Shown: positions 45,237-53,775 of the stretch, piece after piece
Numbering within the stretch: position 1 is the first letter of the stretch
Layout of the letters: each line of letters opens with the position of its first letter
Made by a program: the position numbers and the translations under genes
Origin: a bacterium
GTDB lineage: Bacteria; JAHJDO01
Assembly (NCBI GenBank): GCA_030652805.1
Contig: JAUSPT010000024.1
Coordinates: forward strand, 1 to 64,000
Direction of reading: 5' to 3'
DNA: 64,000 nt
Notes under the pieces: model-generated
What the model saw: the letters and a program-made list of their open reading frames with translations, nothing else
The model's database searches: none
Told to the model about the DNA's origin: nothing

Positions 45237-45322
45237 AGAAAATTGGAGGCATAACCCATTACAACGCTAACACTCGCAATGACTTGGCAGGATAGGAATA
45301 ATTAACCTAAGGAGATAGACAT

Positions 45323-46462
45323 ATGGATTTTAGTTTAACAGAAGAACAGCAGATGATGCTTGAGGAAGTTAAGAAAGTTTGTAAAGAAAAAATAGCTCCA
45401 AGAGCAGAGGAGGTTGACGAAAAAGGTGAATTCCCGAAAGAGAACATTGATCTTTTGGCCAATATGGATTTACTTGGGCTTGTTATCCCTGAGGAATATG
45501 GCGGTCTTGGCATGGGTTTTTTAACATGGGCTCTTGTTGCTGAGGAGATTTCAAAAGCATGTGGAACAACAGGTCTTATTTTTGGAGCTAATTTGCTTTG
45601 TGTGTATCCACTGATGACTTTTGGCACAGAAGAGCAAAAGAAAAAATATCTGCCGTCTCTGGCAAAGGATAAGCTCGCAGCGTTTGCTCTCACTGAGCCG
45701 GAAGCAGGCTCTGACGCTGGAAACGTCAAGACAACCGCAAAGCTTGAAGGAGATCAATATATAATAAATGGCAGAAAGATCTTTAATACGAATGGTGGAG
45801 AAGCAAGCATCTATATTATTATTGCAAGTACACATCCGGCTCAGGGGCCTCGCGGTCTGAGTGCGTTCATAGTCGAGGAAGACACTCCTGGATTTACAAT
45901 AGGGCAAAAGTTTAACAAGATGGGGTTCAGTGCACTTCCGAATGTAGAACTTGTTTTTGATGATTGTAAGGTGCCAAAAGAAAATCTATTATTAAAAGAA
46001 AGACGTGGTTTTCGAGTTGCAATGGAAACATTTGATGCAGGCAGAATCGGAGTTGGCATAGGCGCGCTTGGCATTGCTGAGGCAGCGTTCGAAGCCGCTC
46101 TCAAATACGCAAAGGAAAGAGTGCAATTTGGAAAGCCGATAGCCTCTTTTCAGGCGATTCAACATATTTTGGCTGATATGGCAACAGAGATTGAGGCAGT
46201 AAAATTGATACTTTATAAATCAGCATGGCTTAAGGACCAGAATCAGCCTTTTGAAAAATATGCTTCAATGGGAAAACTAAAGGCTTCAGAAGTTGCTATG
46301 CACGTATCTACAAAAGCTGTGCAGGTTTTTGGCGGATACGGATATATGAAGGAATATCCTGTGCAGAGGTATATGAGAGAAGCCAAACTGTTTGAAATAA
46401 TAGAAGGCACCTCTGAAATCCAACGCAGTGTTATTGCAAACTTTTTATTAAAGGGACGTTAA
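45323..46462 (+). CDS. Acyl-CoA dehydrogenase
   Basis: A 379-residue flavoenzyme of normal length. It has the N-terminal helical domain (DFSLTEEQQMMLEEVKKV), GLVIPEEYGGLGMGFLTWAL, CAFALTEPEAGSDAGN-type FAD loop (AFALTEPEAGSDAGN), RVQFGKPIASFQAIQH, and the catalytic-Glu segment LFEIIEGTSEIQR near the C-terminus. The Glu position fits the short-chain/butyryl-CoA dehydrogenase type. It oxidises acyl-CoA to enoyl-CoA (or the reverse in fermenters), passing electrons to ETF. SD AAGGAGATAG precedes the ATG. etfB begins four bases after its stop. Confidence 0.93.
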   Translation: MDFSLTEEQQMMLEEVKKVCKEKIAPRAEEVDEKGEFPKENIDLLANMDLLGLVIPEEYGGLGMGFLTWALVAEEISKACGTTGLIFGANLLCVYPLMTFGTEEQKKKYLPSLAKDKLAAFALTEPEAGSDAGNVKTTAKLEGDQYIINGRKIFNTNGGEASIYIIIASTHPAQGPRGLSAFIVEEDTPGFTIGQKFNKMGFSALPNVELVFDDCKVPKENLLLKERRGFRVAMETFDAGRIGVGIGALGIAEAAFEAALKYAKERVQFGKPIASFQAIQHILADMATEIEAVKLILYKSAWLKDQNQPFEKYASMGKLKASEVAMHVSTKAVQVFGGYGYMKEYPVQRYMREAKLFEIIEGTSEIQRSVIANFLLKGR

Positions 46463-46465
46463 ATC

Positions 46466-47257
46466 ATGCAGTTCATTGTTTGTATAAAACAAGTTCCTGA
46501 TACTGAAGAGATAAACAATGTTAAAATAGATTCCCAGACAAACACAATGATTAGAGAAGGGATAAAGAATGTTATAAATCCCTTTGATGAGAACGCAATT
46601 GAGGAAGCTCTTAAGTTAAGAGAAAAATATGGAGGCAAGGTCACTGTTATCAGCATGGGGCCTCCACAGGTAGAGGCTGCGCTTAAATCTGCTCTGGCAA
46701 TGGGTGCAGATGAAGCGATACTTATTTGCGATAGAGCATTTGCTGGTTCAGATACACTTGCTACATCATACACATTGGCTCAAGCCATAAATAAAATAGG
46801 GAAGTTTGACATTGTATTATTTGGTAAACAGGCTATAGATGGTGATACTGCCCAGGTTGGACCTGGTGTTGCAGAACAGCTCGGTATAGCGCAAATAACA
46901 TATGCCCGAAAAATAGAGATTAATGACAATATATTAAGGGCTGAGAGAGCATTAGAGAATTCTTTTGAGGTTGTAGAGGTAAAGCTTCCATGCGCGGTGA
47001 CAGTTACAAAAGAGATTAATGAACCACGTTATGCTTCGATGAAGGGGCTTCTTATGGCAAGGAAAAAGCAGATTCATGTTTGGAGCGCTGAGGACTTGGA
47101 TGTTGATAAGGACAAGATAGGGCTGGATGGTTCTCCTACTCAGGTAGTTAAAATATTCACTCCACAGACAAAACATGAAGGTGAAATTCTGGATGGGACA
47201 TCTTCAGAAGTTGTAGATAAACTTGTTTCAAAATTAACAGAACATAAGCTTTTCTAA
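46466..47257 (+). CDS. etfB: Electron transfer flavoprotein beta subunit
   Basis: A 263-residue EtfB. It begins MQFIVCIKQVPDTEEI and contains NPFDENAIEEALKLRE, VTVISMGPPQVEAALKSALA, LFGKQAIDGDTAQVGPGVAE and LPCAVTVTKEINEPRYASMKG, the AMP/FAD-binding signature. It accepts electrons from the acyl-CoA dehydrogenase encoded just upstream. EtfA, the partner that binds FAD, normally follows but is absent: two tRNA genes come next and no etfA is seen anywhere in the window. The partner must be encoded elsewhere. Confidence 0.93.
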   Translation: MQFIVCIKQVPDTEEINNVKIDSQTNTMIREGIKNVINPFDENAIEEALKLREKYGGKVTVISMGPPQVEAALKSALAMGADEAILICDRAFAGSDTLATSYTLAQAINKIGKFDIVLFGKQAIDGDTAQVGPGVAEQLGIAQITYARKIEINDNILRAERALENSFEVVEVKLPCAVTVTKEINEPRYASMKGLLMARKKQIHVWSAEDLDVDKDKIGLDGSPTQVVKIFTPQTKHEGEILDGTSSEVVDKLVSKLTEHKLF

Positions 47258-47279
47258 TCTTTTATCCTCAAACTAACAT

Positions 47280-47353
47280 GTGCCTGTAGCTCAGTTGGAT
47301 AGAGCGTTGGGTTGCGGACCCAAAGGTCGGAGGTTCAAATCCTCTCAGGCATG
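47280..47353 (+). tRNA. tRNA-Arg (anticodon GCG)
   Basis: Folds into a normal cloverleaf: acceptor GTGCCTG/CAGGCAT with a G-T first pair, discriminator G, D-arm GCTC/GAGC with A20 (an arginine identity base), anticodon stem TTGGG/CCCAA around the loop TTGCGGA, variable loop AGGTC and T-arm GGAGG TTCAAAT CCTCT. The anticodon at the middle of that loop is GCG, which decodes CGC and CGU. CCA is not encoded. It closely resembles the bacterial arginine isoacceptor that usually has anticodon ACG (inosine after TadA action). Confidence 0.9.
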
Positions 47354-47360
47354 CCGCAAT

Positions 47361-47447
47361 GGAGAGATCGCGTAGCCTGGCTTAGCGCGCACGCTTGGAA
47401 AGCGTGTAACCTGAAAGGGTTCGAGGGTTCAAATCCCTCTCTCTCCG
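47361..47447 (+). tRNA. tRNA-Ser (anticodon GGA)
   Basis: A class II tRNA: acceptor GGAGAGA/TCTCTCC with discriminator G, short D stem GCG/CGC, anticodon stem CACGC/GCGTG around TTGGAAA (anticodon GGA, codons UCC and UCU), a long variable arm with AACC...GGTT pairing, and T-arm GAGGG TTCAAAT CCCTC. The 3' CCA is not encoded. It is seven bases after tRNA-Arg, so the two are probably one transcript. Confidence 0.93.
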
Positions 47448-47467
47448 CCGGTTTCTTTCAGCTTCTT

Positions 47468-49336
47468 TCATTCACGGTGCCTTTTTCCAAGAAGCATAAT
47501 ATCTCGTAGTCCTTCGATACTTTTAGCATGTAACCAGTCTTTGTCAAAGTTTGCATCTTGAGTAATTTGTGCAATTGCTGATAAAGCGCGCAGATGAAAA
47601 TTCCTTTCATCACGTGTGCCAACTAATATGAATACAGCATAAACAGGAGTTGACGATTCTATAAAGTTAATGCCAGCTTCACATCTTACTATAACCAGTT
47701 CGAATTTGTGCTTGCCGTCAATAATTATATGTGGAATTGCCAATCCTGGCTTTATTACTGTTGTTGAAGTTTTCTCCCGCGCAATTAAAGAATCGAGCAC
47801 TTGCTTTGCGTCCATGTTTAATCTGCTAGCGAGTTTTTCTGCAATAATTGCGAAGAATTCTTTAAGTGTAACTTGTTTTGTTATATCAATTACTTTGCAT
47901 CTTTTTACTAATTCGTCAAATCTGTCTTCTATTATTTTGTCCCGTTCTTTTAGAACTTCGCGTAGCTCAGCTCCTAATGAATCACCTGCAATCTCTTTGG
48001 CAGTTATACGCTCAACAATATGTATTAGAGCGGACTTGCGCATGGATATCTTGCGAACATAAATCCTATGCCATAAAATACAGGAAAGGATAAAGCTTCC
48101 CGTTCCAAGGATTGCTATAGTTCCCATCTTATATATTAGAAACCCATAACAGATGATTCCTGCTATTTGTAACCAGGGATACAATGGCGAGCGGAATGTT
48201 GGCTTATAATTCAGAATTTTGCTTTCACGCATAACAATGCATGCTAGGAACGCAAATATAAATAATACGAGCTGCATGGTGGAGGCTACTTTTACAAGAT
48301 TTTCAAGATTTAGAAAAAGCATCACTATTATCATGAAAATTCCTGTAAATATTATAGAAAAATGTGGTGTGTTAGATCGTTTGTTTATGTTTGCAAGAAA
48401 TCCTGGCAGAAGATGATCACGACTCATTGCCATAGGAAAACGTGATGCAGCCAGTATACCCGCGTTGGCAGTAGTAATAAAAGCAAGTATTGCAGCGATT
48501 GCCATAACCAAGCTGCCAATTTTACCAAATATTTTATATCCCCCAGTTGATATTGGAGTCAGGGAATGCGCCAGTTCATGCTTGTCGAGCAAGCCCACTG
48601 TTACAAAAATTGCTAAACCATAAAGAAGCAGTACAACGCAAAATGCCAGTATCATTCCGTACGGGATGTTCTTTGTTGGATTCTTTACCTCTTCTGCAAC
48701 ACTTGCAACCTTTGTCAATCCACAAAACGATATAAAGACCATACCGGCTGCTGCAAACAGCGCGTGCTTGTCAGACAGCATAAAAGGAGTGTATCTGTTG
48801 ACATCAATAAACATTGTTCCGCGAGATATATATAAAACCAATAAACCGATGAGCAGAATTACAAAGAAAACCTGAAACCTTCCTGTGAATTTAACGCTTG
48901 TCAGGTTGAGAATTATAAAAAACACACAGAATCCTACAGCAATGAGTTTAATCTGCCAATCTGTGATATTTGGGTTGATCAATGTTGCAAATACACCAAT
49001 GCCAACTAATGAGAACGCGCTTTTAAGACTGAGCGAAAACCAACTGGCGAATCCACCCATTGTGCCTGCCGCTGAGCCCATACTTCGCTCAATAAAGAAG
49101 TAATCGCCGCCGGCTTTAGGCATAGCTGTAGTCAATTCAGCCTCAGAAAATAACGCTGGTAGAATGAGTATGCCTGCCAGAATATAGACTAGAATCACTG
49201 CTGGACCAACTTTAGCATAGATCAGTCCAGGAAGGATAAACAGTCCTGAACTAATCATTGCGCCAGCAGCGATGCAAAATACGTCAATACCCCTCAGTTG
49301 GCGGATTAATCTTTTGCCTTGATTATTATGAGACAT
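47468..49336 (-). CDS. APC-family amino acid permease fused to a PTS EIIA-2 domain
   Basis: Residues 1-430 are an APC-superfamily transporter with about 12 helices: IDVFCIAAGAMISSGLFILP, PGLIYAKVGPAVILVYILAG, MPKAGGDYFFIERSMGSAAG, FISFCGLTKVASVAEEVKNP. Residues about 490-622 are a fructose/nitrogen-type EIIA domain (LKEFFAIIAEKLASRL, STTVIKPGLAIPHIIID with the conserved phosphorylatable His). The fusion suggests transport controlled by PTS phosphorylation or regulation of this domain by another kinase. ATG 49336 (MSHNNQGKR) is preferred; an upstream in-frame ATG at 49393 would add a polar 19-residue extension. On the minus strand a TATAAT lies 10 bases before the chosen ATG, so the mRNA may be nearly leaderless. 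Confidence 0.85.
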   Translation of the reverse strand: MSHNNQGKRLIRQLRGIDVFCIAAGAMISSGLFILPGLIYAKVGPAVILVYILAGILILPALFSEAELTTAMPKAGGDYFFIERSMGSAAGTMGGFASWFSLSLKSAFSLVGIGVFATLINPNITDWQIKLIAVGFCVFFIILNLTSVKFTGRFQVFFVILLIGLLVLYISRGTMFIDVNRYTPFMLSDKHALFAAAGMVFISFCGLTKVASVAEEVKNPTKNIPYGMILAFCVVLLLYGLAIFVTVGLLDKHELAHSLTPISTGGYKIFGKIGSLVMAIAAILAFITTANAGILAASRFPMAMSRDHLLPGFLANINKRSNTPHFSIIFTGIFMIIVMLFLNLENLVKVASTMQLVLFIFAFLACIVMRESKILNYKPTFRSPLYPWLQIAGIICYGFLIYKMGTIAILGTGSFILSCILWHRIYVRKISMRKSALIHIVERITAKEIAGDSLGAELREVLKERDKIIEDRFDELVKRCKVIDITKQVTLKEFFAIIAEKLASRLNMDAKQVLDSLIAREKTSTTVIKPGLAIPHIIIDGKHKFELVIVRCEAGINFIESSTPVYAVFILVGTRDERNFHLRALSAIAQITQDANFDKDWLHAKSIEGLRDIMLLGKRHRE

Positions 49337-49472
49337 AATCTGTATATTATACTGCCAAATCTCATAATTGCGAGAACTTTTAGAAAAACGCAAGATATTA
49401 CAAATTAAGGCAATATAATTTGAGAAATATAGTTATGTTAAAGATACACTCTCTCAAAAAGGAGTATTAACT

Positions 49473-51167
49473 ATGATGACAGATTTAGAAATTGCACAAG
49501 CCGCAAAACTTAAACCAATTCAGGAGATTGCCAAAAATATTGGGCTAAAAGATGATGAACTAGAATTGTATGGTAAGTACAAGGCAAAAATTATTCTTGA
49601 AGTCCAGGATAGGTTACATACACAATCAAATGGTAAGTATATTGATGTAACAGCCATTACTCCTACTCCTCTTGGTGAAGGAAAAACTGTTACAACTATT
49701 GGCCTGAGTATGGCACTCAACAGAATAGGCAAAAAGACAATTACTGCAATAAGACAGCCTTCAATGGGTCCCACATTTGGAATTAAAGGTGGTGCAGCAG
49801 GCGGAGGATATTCACAAGTTGTACCTATGGAGGATTTCAATCTTCATCTTACAGGGGATATACACGCTGTAGGAGTAGCTCATAACCTTCTTGCAGCATT
49901 TATTGACAACTCTCTTCAGAAAAAGAATCCATTAAATATAGATCCATTTAGTATTACATGGCGCCGTGTTGTTGATATCAGCGATAGAGCTCTGAGAAAT
50001 ATTGTAATAGGCCTGGGCGGCAAGATAGATGGAGTTCCTAGGGAAACCGGTTTTGATATAACTGTAGCTTCAGAAGTTATGGCAATCCTTGCTTTAACAA
50101 CAGGCTTAAAAGATTTAAGGAAAAGGTTGGGCAGAATAGTAATTGGTTACACGAGAGATGAGGAGCCTGTAACAGCGGAAGATCTTAAATGCGCAGGCGC
50201 AATGACTGTTCTGATGAAAGACGCGATAAAGCCAACTTTAATGCAGACATTAGAGAATACGCCTGTGTTTGTGCATGCAGGTCCATTTGCAAATATTGCA
50301 CACGGCAATAGTTCTATACTGGCTGACAAAATAGGATTAAAACTTGCTGATTATGTAGTAACAGAGAGTGGATTTGGAGCAGATTGCGGAGCAGAAAAAT
50401 TTCTTAACATCAAATGCCGTTATAGTAAACTAATTCCCGATGCGGCTGTAATAGTATGTACTGTTAGGGCACTTAAGATGCACAGCGGTGATTTTACAGT
50501 TGTTGCTGGAAAACCGCTTGATGAGGGATTAATCAAAGAAAATCTGGATGCTATTGAGCGTGGAGCTTGTAATCTGGAGAAACATATTGAAAATATAAAA
50601 TTGTTTGGAATTCCTGTAGTAGTTGCTGTGAATAGATTCACTACTGATACAGATAAAGAAATAGAATTAATAAGAGAAATAGCTAAAGGGGCTGGCGCGG
50701 AAGATGCGGTTGAGAGTACTGTGTGGGCTGAAGGAGGTAAGGGAGGAGAAGAACTTGCAAAGAAAGTTGTTGAAGTTGCAGAGAAACCCAGTAATTTTAA
50801 ATTTCTATATGATTTAGAACAATCAATAGAAGAGAAGATGACTATCATTGCAAAAAAGATTTACGGAGCTGATGGGATAGATATTTCTCCTGTGGTTAGA
50901 AAGAAGATCCGTATGTATGAAAAAAATGGGCTTGATAAACTACCTATCTGTATGGCAAAGACACATCTTTCACTTTCTCATGATCCAAAATTAAAGGGAA
51001 GACCAAAAGGTTTCACAGTTCCAATAAAAGACATTAGACTATCTGCAGGAGCAGGTTTTCTTTACCCTCTACTTGGAGACATGCGAACAATGCCAGGACT
51101 TCCGACTACCCCTGCTGGTACAAAGGTAGATATTGACAGTACAGGGAAAACTGTTGGATTGTTTTAA
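49473..51167 (+). CDS. fhs: Formate--tetrahydrofolate ligase
   Basis: A 564-residue enzyme of normal length that makes 10-formyl-THF from formate, THF and ATP; it feeds purine synthesis and the methyl branch of the Wood-Ljungdahl pathway. Signature blocks: the ATP-binding [92 protein letters not shown], and the C-terminal [17 protein letters not shown] precedes a pair of ATG codons. It is divergent from the permease gene. No other one-carbon gene is nearby, so acetogenesis cannot be inferred. Confidence 0.97.
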   Translation: MMTDLEIAQAAKLKPIQEIAKNIGLKDDELELYGKYKAKIILEVQDRLHTQSNGKYIDVTAITPTPLGEGKTVTTIGLSMALNRIGKKTITAIRQPSMGPTFGIKGGAAGGGYSQVVPMEDFNLHLTGDIHAVGVAHNLLAAFIDNSLQKKNPLNIDPFSITWRRVVDISDRALRNIVIGLGGKIDGVPRETGFDITVASEVMAILALTTGLKDLRKRLGRIVIGYTRDEEPVTAEDLKCAGAMTVLMKDAIKPTLMQTLENTPVFVHAGPFANIAHGNSSILADKIGLKLADYVVTESGFGADCGAEKFLNIKCRYSKLIPDAAVIVCTVRALKMHSGDFTVVAGKPLDEGLIKENLDAIERGACNLEKHIENIKLFGIPVVVAVNRFTTDTDKEIELIREIAKGAGAEDAVESTVWAEGGKGGEELAKKVVEVAEKPSNFKFLYDLEQSIEEKMTIIAKKIYGADGIDISPVVRKKIRMYEKNGLDKLPICMAKTHLSLSHDPKLKGRPKGFTVPIKDIRLSAGAGFLYPLLGDMRTMPGLPTTPAGTKVDIDSTGKTVGLF

Positions 51168-51257
51168 TAATTTGAAAAAAGGGCTTGTATTTTTTTTAAA
51201 CTTAATTAGAATTAGATAAACGTTTGAAAAATTAACTTTGGAAGGAGGTGTAGAAAT

Positions 51258-51518
51258 ATGTGGAGTTTAATTGGAGGAATAGCTGCTATAGTACTTGGAG
51301 CTCTGGGATTAAAAATATGGTGGTTGCTTTTTCTGAAAGGTCTTGCTGCTACTGTTCCAGCAATATTAGTTCTTGGCGGCATAGCTGCTGTTGCTGCTGG
51401 TGTCAGTTCTATTAAAGATGATATTGCGGCTAAAAAGGAGAAGGAGGAAGAGAAGGAAAAGCCAGCTGCTGAGGAAGTAAAACCAGAGGAGAAAAAGGAA
51501 GAAGAGAAAAGCGAATAA
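51258..51518 (+). CDS. Small membrane protein with Lys/Glu-rich tail
   Basis: An 86-residue protein with a very strong ribosome-binding site (GGAAGGAGGTG). Residues 4-20 and 24-52 form two hydrophobic helices (LIGGIAAIVLGALGL; LLFLKGLAATVPAILVLGG). The last 32 residues are almost all Lys, Glu, Ala and Pro (KKEKEEEKEKPAAEEVKPEE), a disordered charged tail. I do not recognise a family. Such small proteins with a two-helix hairpin are found free-standing in many PVC-type genomes; a membrane-stress or scaffold role is possible but unsupported. A long hairpin that could end transcription follows its stop. Confidence 0.7.
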   Translation: MWSLIGGIAAIVLGALGLKIWWLLFLKGLAATVPAILVLGGIAAVAAGVSSIKDDIAAKKEKEEEKEKPAAEEVKPEEKKEEEKSE

Positions 51519-51535
51519 AAATTTTTTATATGGTT

Positions 51536-51581
51536 AAAGGGACAGAGTAAGTCACAGGACGTGTGATTTATCTGTCCCTTT
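51536..51581 (+). terminator. Long hairpin, probable terminator after the small membrane protein gene
   Basis: AAAGGGACAGA (51536-51546) pairs exactly with TCTGTCCCTTT (51571-51581). The interior also pairs (AAGTCACA with TGTGATTT, imperfect), giving a stem of about 20 pairs, and TTATTG continues the T-rich tail. It is 18 bases after the stop codon and precedes the fusA promoter. Confidence 0.65.
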
Positions 51582-51589
51582 TATTGTGC

Positions 51590-51618
51590 TTGACATAGCA
51601 TGCTGTAATTGATATGTT
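51590..51618 (+). promoter_or_regulatory. Candidate sigma-70 promoter of fusA
   Basis: Perfect -35 TTGACA (51590-51595), 17-base spacer, -10 TATGTT (51613-51618). It lies between the hairpin at 51536 and the fusA ATG at 51676, leaving a leader of about 50 bases. Confidence 0.5.
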
Positions 51619-51675
51619 TCCCCTCGATATGTGTCCTGATTTAGGGTAACTTACTTAATAGCATAGGAAGAAGTA

Positions 51676-53745
51676 ATGCAAATTGGAGATGTTAAAAAGA
51701 TAAGAAATATCGGCATTATGGCTCATATTGATGCGGGTAAAACGACAACAACAGAAAGAATGCTATTCTTTGCAGGCAGGATACATCGCATAGGCGAAGT
51801 TCATGACGGGGCTGCTACAATGGACTGGATGGAACAGGAAAGAGAGAGGGGAATAACAATCACGTCTGCGGCCACAACATGTATCTGGCGTAAGCATCAT
51901 ATTAATATCATTGACACTCCAGGGCATGTAGATTTCACTGCAGAGGTAGAACGAAGTCTAAGGGTTTTAGATGGTGCAGTAGCAATATTTTGCGCAGTTG
52001 GCGGTGTAGAGCCGCAAACTGAAACTGTATGGAGGCAGTCGGAAAAATATAAAATTCCCAAGATTGTCTTTATTAATAAAATGGATAGAATTGGAGCAGA
52101 TTTTTTTGCTGTACTTGAGATGATAGACAAGAAACTTGGAGTTAACTATGTGCCAATTCAGTTGCCTATTGGAAAGGAAGATAATTTTCATGGCATTATA
52201 GATATTGTGGAAGAAAAGGCATTTTTCTTCAATCCGGAAGACGCTATGGAAGAGCCGAAAGAACGAGAAATTCCAGAAGACTATGTAAAGATGACGAAGA
52301 AATATAGAAATGAGCTAATAGAAAAACTTGCTGACACAGATGACAGTCTCATGAATAAATATATTGAAAATCAGCCCATTACAATAGAGGAAATTAAGAA
52401 TTCTCTTAACAAAGCAACTATAAAATCCGAGATATTCCCTGTGCTGTGCGGCGCAGCTTTCAAGAACAAGGGAGTCAGGAGGCTTATGGAAGCTGTTGTC
52501 GATTACCTGCCAAGTCCAGAAGAGGCCCCCCCTGTAGAAGTTATAGATAGTGATTCAGGAGAAAAGAGCCTGTTCAGTTTCGGAGAAAAAAAGGATTTAT
52601 TGGGGCTCGCTTTTAAGATTGCTGTTGACCCTCATATTGGAAAACTTGTTTATTGCAGAATATATTCGGGTTCAATAAAACAAGGTGAATATGTTTTCAA
52701 GGCAGGGTCATCAAAGAAAGAAAGAATATCCCGTATTGTAAAGATGCACGCTAATAAAAAAGAAGCTGTGAATAGTCTCAGCGCAGGAGATATAGGAGCA
52801 ATAATCGGGCCAATGAACATTACTACTGGAGATACAATATGTAAACAAAATTCTAATCTTTTTCTCGAGAACATAGAATTTCCAACACCTGTAATTTCAG
52901 TGGCAATTGAAGCAAAGAACAAGATTGAGCAAGAGAAACTTTCGGATTCCATAAGAAAATTATCTAATGAGGACCCGACATTTAATTTCTTTTTTAATGA
53001 AGAGACATCCCAAACTATTCTTTCTGGTATGGGTGAACTGCATCTTGAGATCCTGGTAGATAGATTAAAGAGGGAGTTTAAAGTGTCTGCGAATGTAGGC
53101 AAGCCTAAAGTTGCTTTCAAGGAGACAATAACCAATATTCAGGAAGAAAAATACAAACATCAGAAGCAAACTGGTGGAAGAGGGCAATTTGCAGAAGTAC
53201 ACATAGAACTAATTCCTGCAAAGAGAGGTGAAGGGTTCGAATTTATTAATGATATCAAGCAGGGAGCTATTCCAAGAGAATTTATTCCTGCTGTTGAAAA
53301 GGGCTGTATTGAGGCAATGGAAGCAGGAATTTTTGCGGGATATCCTGTAATTGATGTAAAAGTAAGATTATTTGACGGAAGATTTCACGAAGTTGACTCT
53401 TCTGAAATAGCTTTTAAGGTAGCCGGGTACTATGCATTCAAAAGTGCGTTTATGAAGGCAGGTCCAAGGCTTGTTGAGCCGATTATGACAGTAGATATAT
53501 CTACTCCGGAAGAGTATTTTGGTTCAATCATGTCTGATATAACATCAAGAAGAGGTAAGATAATCCTGATAGAAAAAAAGGCTAAGAGCCAGTTAATAAA
53601 GGCTGAGGTTCCGCTTATGGAACTTTTCGGTTACGCTACACAGCTGAGATCACTATCACAGGGACGAGCAACAGAGTCTATGCGGTTTGAAAGATATGAC
53701 AAAGCTCCTCCGCATGTTGTCAGTAAAATAATAGAAGACAATTAA
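51676..53745 (+). CDS. fusA: Elongation factor G
   Basis: A 689-residue translational GTPase that drives ribosome translocation. G1 is [17 protein letters not shown], switch region [18 protein letters not shown]3 [12 protein letters not shown]4 VFINKMDR, and G5-like [12 protein letters not shown]. Domains III-V follow with [17 protein letters not shown] and the domain IV tip [15 protein letters not shown]. Length and motifs are those of standard EF-G. It is not beside rpsL, rpsG or tuf, and it has its own promoter after a terminator. Another fusA may exist elsewhere in the genome; if so, this copy could be an EF-G variant, but nothing in the motifs demands it. Confidence 0.95.
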   Translation: MQIGDVKKIRNIGIMAHIDAGKTTTTERMLFFAGRIHRIGEVHDGAATMDWMEQERERGITITSAATTCIWRKHHINIIDTPGHVDFTAEVERSLRVLDGAVAIFCAVGGVEPQTETVWRQSEKYKIPKIVFINKMDRIGADFFAVLEMIDKKLGVNYVPIQLPIGKEDNFHGIIDIVEEKAFFFNPEDAMEEPKEREIPEDYVKMTKKYRNELIEKLADTDDSLMNKYIENQPITIEEIKNSLNKATIKSEIFPVLCGAAFKNKGVRRLMEAVVDYLPSPEEAPPVEVIDSDSGEKSLFSFGEKKDLLGLAFKIAVDPHIGKLVYCRIYSGSIKQGEYVFKAGSSKKERISRIVKMHANKKEAVNSLSAGDIGAIIGPMNITTGDTICKQNSNLFLENIEFPTPVISVAIEAKNKIEQEKLSDSIRKLSNEDPTFNFFFNEETSQTILSGMGELHLEILVDRLKREFKVSANVGKPKVAFKETITNIQEEKYKHQKQTGGRGQFAEVHIELIPAKRGEGFEFINDIKQGAIPREFIPAVEKGCIEAMEAGIFAGYPVIDVKVRLFDGRFHEVDSSEIAFKVAGYYAFKSAFMKAGPRLVEPIMTVDISTPEEYFGSIMSDITSRRGKIILIEKKAKSQLIKAEVPLMELFGYATQLRSLSQGRATESMRFERYDKAPPHVVSKIIEDN

Positions 53746-53751
53746 ATTAAC

Positions 53752-53775
53752 GGGTCAAGCACGCTTGACCCCTAC
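53752..53775. repeat. Dispersed hairpin repeat (GGG-stem, CACG loop, CCCCTAC end)
   Basis: GGGTCAAG and CTTGACCC are exact 8-base arms around CACG, followed by CTAC. It shares the loop and tail with the element at 22497 while stem bases differ in a compensated way. It sits between the convergent ends of fusA and the HD-domain gene and may serve both as a terminator hairpin. Confidence 0.7.

Noticed and set aside
47312-47509. A plus-strand open frame of 65 codons across the tRNA genes
   Set aside because: It is read through the two tRNA sequences and has no ribosome-binding site; the tRNA folds are convincing.
49410-49450. TATAAT upstream of fhs as its promoter
   Set aside because: No -35 box at 16-18 bases; the region is AT-rich and chance matches are likely.
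51676-53745. fusA as a tetracycline-resistance ribosomal protection protein
   Set aside because: Length, switch motifs and domain IV tip fit ordinary EF-G rather than the TetM-type group.
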